Under the pieces are notes generated by a model, which was not told the DNA's origin, made no database searches, and saw only the letters and a program-made list of their open reading frames with translations. A DNA stretch of 14,086 bases from Dimargaris cristalligena (Eukaryota; Kickxellomycota; Dimargaritomycetes; Dimargaritales; Dimargaritaceae). This document shows positions 8,119-14,086 of the stretch, one piece after another; positions within the stretch are counted from its first letter, which is position 1; the number at the start of each line of letters is the position of its first letter. The DNA lies in assembly GCA_027576995.1 (NCBI GenBank), contig JANBQC010000675.1, positions 1 to 14,086 on the forward strand, read 5' to 3'. The position numbers and the translations under genes are program-made.

Positions 8119-9210
8119 TCAGTAATACAGCATTTGGGGCACTCGGGTGGAATAAAAGGAGTGCCAGCTACCGGGGGGAACCCACTCCTGACTTCCTAAT
8201 TCACCAGTTGGGGACAGAAGGCCCAGCAGGCTATGTAGGCCATTAGCCATAAGAATGCTTTCGGGGATATTGTCACCCTCGGCGACAAATTCGAGTAGTA
8301 CGACCAATGGTAGTTGAAGCCGCTCACACACCTGGTGAAGTTGGTGGGCAATGCCACCGCCGGGGATATGGGGGGTCCACATGCGGTGGGTCGGCTTCGC
8401 CTGATCGTGGAGACTGAGTTGGCTATAGTCCTGGGCTAGATTGGACGAACCGGGAGTAGTTTCCGGACTCGGCGGCTTCCGACCTTGTCCCCGACTCCGA
8501 CTCCGGAACCAAGGCGAGTAATCTTTGGTGATATCTCCATCCAAGCGGGGGATTTGCAGCTGGTCGAATAAGGCGAGGAAGCCGGCGGAGGCGGCGGTGG
8601 TGGGAAGGTACTGGAAGGGGGCACTCGAGCCCTCGGTCAGCTGGCGATCATCCCGAAGAGTGGCGTCGATGGTGGAGAGGAGCACGACCCGCGTGAATGA
8701 ACCATCCGTAATAAACTGGGCCAGATTTTCGACAAAAGCGCGCTGTTGTTTGCGGAGAATGGGGGCGCGCTGCTGGATAACTGTGAATTTCCCGGTGGAG
8801 CACTGGAACACTTCCAAGGCGGTGGAAAGGTTGCTCCGTGCATGGTCGTAGGCTTTGGGGCCGACGAACGGGGTTACATTGGGGTCGTTGAGGAAGCCCA
8901 CCCGCTCGAGACGGAGGGTGGAGATGACCAAGTCGCAGCAGAGCTGGGGCACATTGCCTATTGAAATGGCCGGCTGGGGTGGCGATGGAGTGGGTGGTAT
9001 AAGAAAAATGTATGTGTACGGCGGTATTAGCGTATGGTTTAGTCATTCGGGAGGTGGTGGGTGTATGCGAGTCTAGGGTCTAGGGTCTAGGGTCTAGTAG
9101 TACGGCGGACTGGACTTGGGCCTAGGGGGGAGGGAGCTACGTACCACAATTAAGGTGCTGCCTGGGAAGCGAGGGGCGGGACCATCCCGGTCGGGCTGGA
9201 AGCAATTCAT
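8119..9210 (-). CDS. ADD66: Add66/Pba2 (PAC2, PSMG2) 20S proteasome assembly chaperone, two exons
   Basis: Minus-strand exon 1 is 9210-9145 (22 codons, MNCFQPDRDGPAPRFPGSTL then IV) and exon 2 is 8973-8119. They join in phase 0 to give 306 residues. The junction reads TLIV|PAISIGNVPQLCCDLVI, matching the LLMPAVSVGNVGQLAMDLII start of human PAC2, which confirms both the first exon and the splice sites. Further family landmarks are ARVIVLSS-like TRVVLLSTIDATLR, IPGGGIAHQL (about 225-234) and EFVAEGDNIPES (about 250-261). The last three residues, Leu-Tyr-Tyr, fit the HbYX tail by which Pba1-Pba2 docks on the 20S alpha ring. Together with its Pba1 partner this family guides alpha-ring assembly. 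A Ser/Pro/Gln-rich insert at about 178-215 makes it longer than human PAC2 (264). It is convergent with SEM1 and divergent from NOP58. Confidence 0.92.
8974..9144 (-). other. ADD66 intron
   Basis: Read on the minus strand, the 171-base intron has donor GTACGT and acceptor CACCCCAG. A GCTAAT branch candidate lies at 9026-9031, about 55 bases before the acceptor. The intron also carries the heptanucleotide repeat at 9071-9097. Splicing restores the conserved N-terminal strand of PAC2. Confidence 0.88.
9071..9097 (+). repeat. Telomere-like heptanucleotide tandem repeat (GTCTAGG)
   Basis: The unit GTCTAGG occurs three full times plus six bases of a fourth copy without error. It lies wholly inside the ADD66 intron. 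Read as TCTAGGG or, on the other strand, CCCTAGA, it resembles but does not equal the TTAGGG telomere repeat of many fungi. Confidence 0.92.
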
Positions 9211-9697
9211 TAAGGACTGTGACGGGGCGGGTTGGGTTGGGCGAAATAGGGGGACGATGGTGGAGTGGGAGGTTAAGGAAATTGGCGAAGCAAGAGAAAT
9301 GCAATACAGAAGAGGGTCAAGGGAATGGAAGGAGGTCGGGGCTTATACCAAGGCTACTGCAGTGCTGGGTTATGCAGTAAAGCGGTTTGGTCTCAGCTTG
9401 TGAGTGTGGTGGTGGTCCAGTGGGTGGGAGAATTATGATTATGGTAATGGCTATGATTATAGCTATAGTTATGGATATCTGGAGCCAGCTTAGTCAGCTC
9501 TACAACAGTCTTTAGATGTCGAGGCTTCGCTGTTTTAAAGGGTTTATTAGGCGATGTGATCTTAAATAATTTCGAGCCTTAGGACTGTCGATTTAATAAG
9601 GCGAAGGGGAGGAAGGTGTCGTACAAACAGGCATATTGGAGTGCCCAGATGTGATGCTGATTTGTATGCCAATCCAAGGCACGGTCTCCCGGGAGAG

Positions 9698-9715
9698 ATA
9701 TATATATATATATAT
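9698..9715 (+). repeat. (AT)9 dinucleotide tract
   Basis: An uninterrupted alternation of A and T, preceded by GGGAGAG. It is a simple sequence repeat in the ADD66-NOP58 intergenic region, likely length-variable between strains. Confidence 0.9.
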
Positions 9716-9926
9716 TGTCTGGATCTACTACTATTCAGGCTTCTATTTCTTGGTTGCAAAGAAGGGAAGTGTCAAAATCGCGCCTTGTGGTCTCTATAAC
9801 CGGGTTGGCAGCGGGTGGTGTTAGGGCCCATTGATTGTGAATTGCGGTAGACCACATCACTGCCTGACAGTAGTTGGATCCGTTCTTTGGCTTGTAGTAT
9901 TCCCGATTACTAAACCTAGGATATAT

Positions 9927-9943
9927 ATAGTATGGCATACTAT
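9927..9943. repeat. 17-base palindrome ATAGTATG-G-CATACTAT
   Basis: Two perfect 8-base arms flank a single central G, just after a TATATATA run. It could be a dimeric protein-binding site or a small cruciform; nothing in the sequence decides which. Confidence 0.6.
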
Positions 9944-10027
9944 CCATGGGGAATTAAATATGGAGCCGGAGGATAATATTCCCCCATGTGGCGGCTGTTA
10001 ATCGGCCTCGCTTCTTCGATCAGACTA

Positions 10028-10035
10028 TCACGTGA
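10028..10035. promoter_or_regulatory. TCACGTGA E-box palindrome (Cbf1/bHLH-type site)
   Basis: A perfect 8-base palindrome with CACGTG core, within ATCACGTGAC. This is the optimal kind of site for Cbf1-class bHLH factors. It lies about 410 bases upstream of the NOP58 start codon and about 820 bases from ADD66, so NOP58 is the likelier target. Function is inferred. Confidence 0.45.
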
Positions 10036-10111
10036 CTGGATGGCTATGTGACAAAGCCCTCTTCAACTACTAAAGCTAAAGCAGGTATGAGGAGAGTAAT
10101 AGGGCAAAACG

Positions 10112-10132
10112 GCCAAAAAAAGAACTTTTGGC
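10112..10132. repeat. GCCAAAA / TTTTGGC inverted repeat
   Basis: Perfect 7-base arms flank a 7-base spacer (AAAGAAC) upstream of NOP58. It may be a protein-binding palindrome or may be chance in A/T-rich sequence. Confidence 0.4.
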
Positions 10133-10163
10133 TAATAGTAAAGATTGACTACTATACTATCTA

Positions 10164-10203
10164 AGCTCATCTTTTTTTGCGCTTTGAAAGGGAAAATTTT
10201 TTT
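10164..10203 (+). promoter_or_regulatory. PAC-like and RRPE-like words upstream of NOP58
   Basis: AGCTCATC (10164-10171) matches eight of ten bases of the PAC element, AGCTCATCGC in this orientation. It is followed 20 bases later by GAAAATTTTTTT (10192-10203), close to the RRPE core (GAAAAATTTT). In yeasts these two elements mark ribosome-biogenesis genes and usually lie close together upstream of the start. NOP58 belongs to that regulon. The motif matches are visible; the regulation is inferred. Confidence 0.45.
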
Positions 10204-10419
10204 GCAGGCCGTTTCCCAAGTGTGCCTGGCTGGCAAGGCTCCGGTTGATAATTTCTTCTTTTTTTTCCTCCTAGGGCCTCTGTTACCGCCGTGGAGCTCA
10301 GTATTGGTGTATGTCTTTGGTGTCTACACGGACTGTTCACTATTCCACACTTGTTAGTTTCTCAATCCGTCTCTTTTTTAGCTGGTCGTCTAGGGTATTT
10401 TCCTCATTTATATTCTACT

Positions 10420-10443
10420 ACTATAACTATAACTATAACTATG
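10420..10443 (+). repeat. (ACTATA) hexanucleotide repeat ending in the NOP58 start codon
   Basis: Three perfect ACTATA units are followed by ACTATG, whose ATG is the initiator codon. The repeat therefore forms the last 21 bases of the NOP58 leader. Confidence 0.85.
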
Positions 10444-11982
10444 CTCGTACTTTACGAAACTCCCGCGGGCTTCGCCCTCTTCAAAGCCGATGGTAAGAAC
10501 CTGCTGAGCAACCCCGAGGATCTGTGGCAATCCTTCGCCACTCCCGAGCTGGCCAGCGCCACCGTCCAGCTGCACGGTTTCCAGAAGTTCGAGAGCACCG
10601 TCGACGCCCTGTCCGCTTACACGGCCGTGCTGGACGCCAAGGTGCCCACCAGTCTGCAGACTTTCCTGACCAATGCCCTGACCCCCAGCGAGTGGAAGAA
10701 ACAAGAACTGGCCGTGGCCGACCCCAAGTTGGGCAGTGCCCTGGCCTCCGCTTTGAACCTTAAAGTCGTTTCCGATTCGTCCGTGATGGAACTGTTCCGC
10801 GGGATCCGCTCCCAGCTCGATACCGTTCTGACCGGCCTGAGCCAACAGGACTTGGGCGCCATGTCCCTCGGCCTGTCCCACTCCCTATCGCGGTACCGCC
10901 TCAAGTTCTCGCCCGATAAGGTCGATACCATGATCATCCAGGCCATTGGCCTCTTGGACGACCTCGACAAGGAACTCAATATTTATGCCATGCGCGCCAA
11001 GGAATGGTACGGCTGGCACTTCCCCGAAATGACCCGCATTGTCGGTGATAACCTCATGTACGCCAAGACCGTCCGCACCATGGGCGTCCGTACCAACGCC
11101 GCCACCACCGATCTGTCCGGTGTCCTGCCCGACGAGCTCGAGCAGGAGGTCAAGCACGCCGCTGAGGTGTCCATGGGTACCGAAATCAGTGACGAAGATA
11201 TCACCAACATCCACCACCTGTGCGACCAGGTCATCGGCATCACCGAATACCGGACCCAGCTCTACGAATACCTGCGCCATCGCATGCTGGCCATCGCCCC
11301 TAACCTGACCACCCTGGTTGGCGAGCTGGTCGGTGCCCGTCTGATCGCCCACGCCGGTTCCGCCATGAACCTGGCCAAGATGCCCGCCAGTACCATCCAG
11401 ATCATGGGTGCCGAAAAGGCCCTCTTCCGGGCCCTCAAGACCAAGAGCAATACCCCCAAGTTCGGTCTCATCTACCACGCCAGTCTGATGGGCCAGGTGG
11501 GTGCTACCATGAAGGGTAAGATTGCCCGTAGCCTGGGTGCCAAGGCCGCCCTTTCGATCCGTGTCGACGCTCTGTCCGAAGATACCACCGCTGAAATGGG
11601 TCTCGCCGCCCGGAGTAAGATCGAAGGCCGGATCCGTCAGCTCGAGAGCCGGCACGCCGTGTCTGCCTCCCGGAAGGGCCGTAGCAAGGTCCAGGCCAAG
11701 CCCTCCAAATACGAACCCAAGGCGCAGGCCACCTATGATACGCGGTTGGATTCCACCATCACCAAGAGCACTACCGCTCCCGTCGAGGCCATCACTCCCC
11801 CAGCGGCCAAGGAATCGGTGTCCCCTAGCGAGCCCAAGTCCGAGAAGAAGGAAAAGAAGGACAAGAAAGATAAGAAGCGCAAGGCCGACGACGCCGGTGA
11901 GGATGCTGTTGAATCCGGCGAGACACCAGCCAAGAAGAAGAAGGAGAAGAAGGAAAAGAAAGACAAGAAGAGCAAAGATTAA
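10441..11982 (+). CDS. NOP58: Nop58, box C/D snoRNP core protein
   Basis: A single uninterrupted exon encodes 513 residues starting MLVLYETPAGFALFKADGKN, the family's usual N-terminus. The frame stays open upstream to 10291, but only this ATG fits. The NOP5 N-terminal domain covers about 1-65. The coiled-coil/NOSIC region is at about 155-210, with ELNIYAMRAKEWYGWHFPEM from residue 178. The Nop RNP-binding domain lies at about 250-400, with GAEKALFRALKTKSNTPKFG at 323 and GKIARSLGAKAALSIRVDAL after it. The Lys/Glu/Asp-rich KKE/D tail fills 468-513. Nop58 pairs with Nop56, Snu13 and the methyltransferase Nop1 (fibrillarin) in box C/D snoRNPs, including U3. These guide 2'-O-methylation and early pre-rRNA cleavage in the nucleolus. 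The body is very GC- and CpG-rich with strong codon bias, suggesting high expression. ESF2 follows in tandem. Confidence 0.97.
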   Translation: MLVLYETPAGFALFKADGKNLLSNPEDLWQSFATPELASATVQLHGFQKFESTVDALSAYTAVLDAKVPTSLQTFLTNALTPSEWKKQELAVADPKLGSALASALNLKVVSDSSVMELFRGIRSQLDTVLTGLSQQDLGAMSLGLSHSLSRYRLKFSPDKVDTMIIQAIGLLDDLDKELNIYAMRAKEWYGWHFPEMTRIVGDNLMYAKTVRTMGVRTNAATTDLSGVLPDELEQEVKHAAEVSMGTEISDEDITNIHHLCDQVIGITEYRTQLYEYLRHRMLAIAPNLTTLVGELVGARLIAHAGSAMNLAKMPASTIQIMGAEKALFRALKTKSNTPKFGLIYHASLMGQVGATMKGKIARSLGAKAALSIRVDALSEDTTAEMGLAARSKIEGRIRQLESRHAVSASRKGRSKVQAKPSKYEPKAQATYDTRLDSTITKSTTAPVEAITPPAAKESVSPSEPKSEKKEKKDKKDKKRKADDAGEDAVESGETPAKKKKEKKEKKDKKSKD

Positions 11983-12383
11983 TGTCTCTACCATATATGT
12001 GTATGTTTGTTTGTTTCTTCAGTTCCGCCATTTTATCCACCACCCGCTCCTTCGTGGGCTTGCATCCTCTCGTCTGTCCCTATTTCCCCAGTGGTATTAT
12101 TATTTGATCGTTGTTGGTTGAATCATTCGACTGAGCTTCCCCACTATAGAGACACTATTATTATTCAACAGTAACATCGTCGCGCCTTCTTGGGATGGCC
12201 GCGCGGATAAAGGGAAGGAAAAGGAGGGCCCGTCATCATATAAATCATTATTTTAGTTGATATGTTGTCTATTTAGTAAAATCACATTTCTATTTGTTTA
12301 ACGCCTAGATATAGACGAGATAGTTTTCTTCGGGGAGAACGTATTGCGGAATTGATCGTTACCCGCTCGATCGTTCGTACGTT

Positions 12384-12393
12384 TTCGATCGAA
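12384..12393. repeat. TTCGATCGAA palindrome with a nearby CGATCG
   Basis: A perfect 10-base palindrome, with a second CGATCG at 12369-12374 and a CGTACG between them. This is an unusually dense group of CpG-containing palindromes in otherwise AT-rich intergenic DNA. A regulatory site is possible but not shown. Confidence 0.4.
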
Positions 12394-12441
12394 GGCAGTA
12401 GTGGATCAACGAGCGGCCGATTTTGGTTAGGAAAGGTAACC

Positions 12442-12590
12442 GAAAATTTAAGCGGGGGATTTATAAAGAAAATGACCAATGCCTTTGGAAAAAAAATAGA
12501 GGATAGGGAGATTTTCTCTCTATTTATTCCAATCACTTTTTTTTCCGCTTCGGGTGTAATTTGACTGGAGTATGATAAACAGCTCATTCG
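12442..12590 (+). promoter_or_regulatory. RRPE-like and PAC-like words upstream of ESF2
   Basis: GAAAATTT (12442-12449) is a partial RRPE core. AGCTCATTCG (12581-12590, continuing CC) is a PAC-like word with one extra T compared with AGCTCATCGC. They lie about 370 and 230 bases before the start codon. The match is weaker and wider-spaced than upstream of NOP58, so this call is tentative. Confidence 0.3.
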
Positions 12591-12809
12591 CCATTTACTT
12601 TTTCGGACGTTTTCCACCAGCAATGCCCCACCTTTCGGTAGCTTCATTTTAGCCCTTTTTCTCTTCGAATCATTTGCCCAGTAACCATACCCTCACCTCT
12701 CATTGGCACTTCATAAACCACGCTTGTTATAGATCTATATACCTTTAAAAAGCAATACATCGTTGGCTACCTACCCCACAGCCCCCAGCACAACTACACT
12801 ACCGGCACC

Positions 12810-13712
12810 ATGGACCCCCAGGTTTCCGACTCGGACATTCCCAAGGACGAGGCCACCCCTATGCCCAAACTCAGCGCCGGGTTGCCCGAGCTAAGTGCCA
12901 AGGCCATCTCCAAGTTCAAGGCCCGGCAGGAGAAGCGTGGCGTCGTTTACCTTTCCGTACTTCCCCATTTCATGACCCGGCGGCGCATTCGCCAGTGGCT
13001 CAGCAAAATCGGTCCCGTCGGCAACGTTCTCTTGTCCGAGGGCGACGACATTGGCTCCCGTATCCGGGTAGCGAAGCGCAAGGTGGCCCGCAAGAAGGGC
13101 AGTCGCTCCCGCAAGCGGTACATGGAAGGCTGGGTCGAATTTTTGGATAAAAAACACGCCAAGGAAGCCGCCCTCCGCCTCAACAATTCCCAGGTCGGCG
13201 GCCGGCGCTCCGATCCGTGGTACGACGATATTTGGAATATCCGTTATTTGCCCCGGTTCAAGTGGGAACACTTGACCGAACAAGTCCAGCTGGAACGTAA
13301 ATCTATGCAGGAACGGATTCTAACCGAAGAATTGCAGGCTAAGCGCGAACTAGAGGAATACAATAGTCGGGCCTTGGAAACCCTCGACAATTCCCCCTAT
13401 GGTGGTGGTGGTGGCCCAGGCCGCAATGCTAATGACAGCGATAACGACAACGGTAACAACGATGCGGACGAGGCCAACGCGAGTGGTAATGGCGGCGACG
13501 CCGAGAGTGACGAAGAAGGAAACCGCAAGGCTAAGCGTAAGGCTGAACAGCTGACCCGGGCCAAGGCAGCGAAAGATGCCCGCCTGGTTAAACCCACGCC
13601 GAACGCCGTTCGGTTGTTCAACCAGCGGGGCCAGATGCGGACGCGGAATTCCATTGTAAATTCCACCCCAGATGTGGGCTCGGACACGGTACTTAAGCGT
13701 ATCTTTTCGTAA
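12810..13712 (+). CDS. ESF2: Esf2/ABT1 RRM protein, U3 snoRNP / SSU processome factor
   Basis: A single exon of 300 residues begins MDPQVSDSDIPKDEATPMPK, after an ACCATGG start context. The RRM-like domain begins GVVYLSVLPHFM (44-55). It continues to the RNP1-like MEGWVEFLDKKHAKEAALRL from residue 105, and then to the family hallmark DDIWNIRYLPRFKWEHLTEQ around 140-157. A charged helix follows. In yeast Esf2 activates the helicase Dbp8 and is needed for early 18S rRNA processing; the animal homologue is ABT1. Residues about 197-240 form a low-complexity Gly/Asn/Asp/Ser linker not typical of the core family. The Arg/Lys-rich C-terminal part ends in a VLKRIFS tail. The gene follows NOP58 in the same direction. 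Confidence 0.95.
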   Translation: MDPQVSDSDIPKDEATPMPKLSAGLPELSAKAISKFKARQEKRGVVYLSVLPHFMTRRRIRQWLSKIGPVGNVLLSEGDDIGSRIRVAKRKVARKKGSRSRKRYMEGWVEFLDKKHAKEAALRLNNSQVGGRRSDPWYDDIWNIRYLPRFKWEHLTEQVQLERKSMQERILTEELQAKRELEEYNSRALETLDNSPYGGGGGPGRNANDSDNDNGNNDADEANASGNGGDAESDEEGNRKAKRKAEQLTRAKAAKDARLVKPTPNAVRLFNQRGQMRTRNSIVNSTPDVGSDTVLKRIFS

Positions 13713-13981
13713 TTGACATTCTTATTTTATTTTCTATACAATTAGTATCATTATTAAATCATTGAAATGGTCTCCAATCTTTATCCTTTAGATTATCCCC
13801 TAACTACTGGGACAATGGACTTGACCACAAAATCATCAATCTGCTACCATTTATTCCGTTTGACGCCAACATTCCTATTACATATAAATCGCGTCAGGTA
13901 AAAGGGAAGTTCTTATGAGCGTTTACTGGGTGCAAAAAAGTCAAGGCTTGGGACTATGAACACCAATTCTATGTATGAATC
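13713..13981. other. ESF2 3' flank
   Basis: AT-rich DNA without a gene. An ATTAAA variant at 13753-13758, about 40 bases after the stop codon, is a possible polyadenylation signal. Nothing else was recognised before the right inverted-repeat arm begins. Confidence 0.6.
13753..13758 (+). terminator. ATTAAA polyadenylation variant for ESF2
   Basis: The commonest variant of the AATAAA signal occurs shortly after the stop codon in A/T-rich sequence. This is a tentative call. Confidence 0.35.
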
Positions 13982-14086
13982 GAAAGACAAGGGGCCGCCA
14001 CCAAGTAATTTTCCATTGACAAAATTAGATGGCTACACTCGGAAATAATAACCACCGGTTGGAGCTGGGCTATCGACGGTATAATA
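13982..14086 (-). repeat. Right arm of the terminal inverted repeat
   Basis: The reverse complement aligns base for base with 1-105 (89 of 105 identical). The conserved core is 14003-14037. This copy keeps five CpGs; four of them read as TpG or CpA in the left copy and the fifth is changed otherwise. Inward of 13982 the sequence is unrelated to 106 onward, so the shared unit ends sharply. It runs to the last base of the window and may continue outside it. Confidence 0.9.

Larger units (their letters stand above)
9211..10440. promoter_or_regulatory. Divergent upstream region of ADD66 and NOP58
   Basis: About 1.2 kb separates the two start codons. The ADD66-proximal part is G-rich on the plus strand, so C/T-rich for that gene. 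The middle contains simple repeats, including a TAT/ATGG-rich stretch at about 9433-9478 and an (AT)9 tract, and a near-perfect 17-base palindrome. The NOP58-proximal part has a TCACGTGA site, AGCTCATC and GAAAATTTT words and T-rich tracts, then a hexanucleotide repeat running into the start codon. No further gene was supported. Confidence 0.65.
11983..12809. promoter_or_regulatory. NOP58 3' flank and ESF2 upstream region
   Basis: 827 bases separate the two tandem genes. The first part should hold the NOP58 polyadenylation region, although no canonical AATAAA stands out. The stretch 12355-12395 is rich in CGATCG words. An open frame on the minus strand (12282-12647, 121 residues) has no recognisable family and AT-rich codons, so it was not called. 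The ESF2 side contains GAAAATTT and AGCTCATTCGCC words and ends in a C/A-rich leader just before the start codon. Confidence 0.6.

Noticed and set aside
9116..9403. Open frame of 95 residues on the plus strand
   Set aside because: It overlaps ADD66 exon 1 and its splice donor in antisense. The exon is proved by family homology across the splice junction.
10085..10274. Possible 5'-leader intron of NOP58 (GTATGA donor, TTCCTCCTAG acceptor, GCTAAT inside)
   Set aside because: The branch site would be about 140 bases from the acceptor and no coding frame depends on it. RNA-seq would be needed to support it.
10291..10440. 50-codon in-frame N-terminal extension of NOP58
   Set aside because: It would translate the ACTATA repeat and T-rich leader. 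The family N-terminus starts exactly at the ATG at 10441.
10885..11994. Long open frame (369 codons) on the minus strand opposite NOP58
   Set aside because: It is antisense to a highly conserved, codon-biased gene. Its Gly/Leu/Val-rich composition is the expected mirror of GC-rich codons, and no family is recognisable.
12282..12647. 121-residue open frame on the minus strand upstream of ESF2
   Set aside because: Codons are AT-rich and unlike the real genes here, no family match was recognised, and it occupies the ESF2 promoter region. A short lineage-specific gene cannot be fully excluded.
1..14086. CRISPR array, bacterial operon or prophage
   Set aside because: The genes are spliced eukaryotic nuclear genes, and no regularly spaced direct repeats were seen.

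Overview
The window reads as nuclear DNA of a fungus. It carries six protein-coding genes, four with short spliceosomal introns and two without. Donors are GTAAGT/GTAAGC/GTATGT/GTACGT, acceptors are YAG, and most introns contain an RCTAAY-like branch site; one has a perfect TACTAAC. Upstream regions are CT-rich and some 3' flanks have AATAAA. The proteins (Nop58, Esf2, Kin17, Sem1, Add66/PAC2) are eukaryotic housekeeping proteins. Kin17 has the short form without the C-terminal module of the human protein. I favour an early-diverging (zygomycete-grade) or basidiomycete-like fungus, but the sequence alone does not settle the lineage.

Layout: 1-1620 is an AT-rich, strongly CpG-depleted stretch with no gene, probably a decayed repeat. 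1621-3422 is non-coding sequence of more ordinary CpG content leading into the first gene. 3423-4566 (+) is a predicted mitochondrial PPR-like protein. 5024-6575 (-) is KIN17 in four exons. 7187-7752 (+) is SEM1/DSS1 in two exons, divergent from KIN17 across a 611-bp pyrimidine-rich region. 8119-9210 (-) is ADD66/PAC2 (PSMG2) in two exons, convergent with SEM1. 10441-11982 (+) is NOP58 and 12810-13712 (+) is ESF2, both single-exon and in tandem. 13713-14086 is a non-coding tail.

Functional grouping: SEM1 (proteasome lid) and ADD66 (20S assembly chaperone) are adjacent and convergent. NOP58 and ESF2 both act in early small-subunit ribosome biogenesis, and each has AGCTCAT (PAC-like) and GAAAATTT (RRPE-like) words upstream. 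NOP58 also has a perfect TCACGTGA palindrome upstream. These links are inferred from family knowledge and motif inspection.

The least expected feature is structural. The first 105 bases and the last 105 bases are an ungapped inverted repeat of about 85% identity (16 differences), aligned to the very ends of the window. The left copy has lost all five CpGs present in the right copy, mostly to TpG/CpA, which matches the CpG poverty of the adjoining 1.6 kb. This may be two opposite-facing copies of a repeat where a contig ended, or terminal repeats bounding the segment. I see no clear new enzymatic or defence system; the coding content is conserved housekeeping genes plus one unassigned mitochondrial gene.
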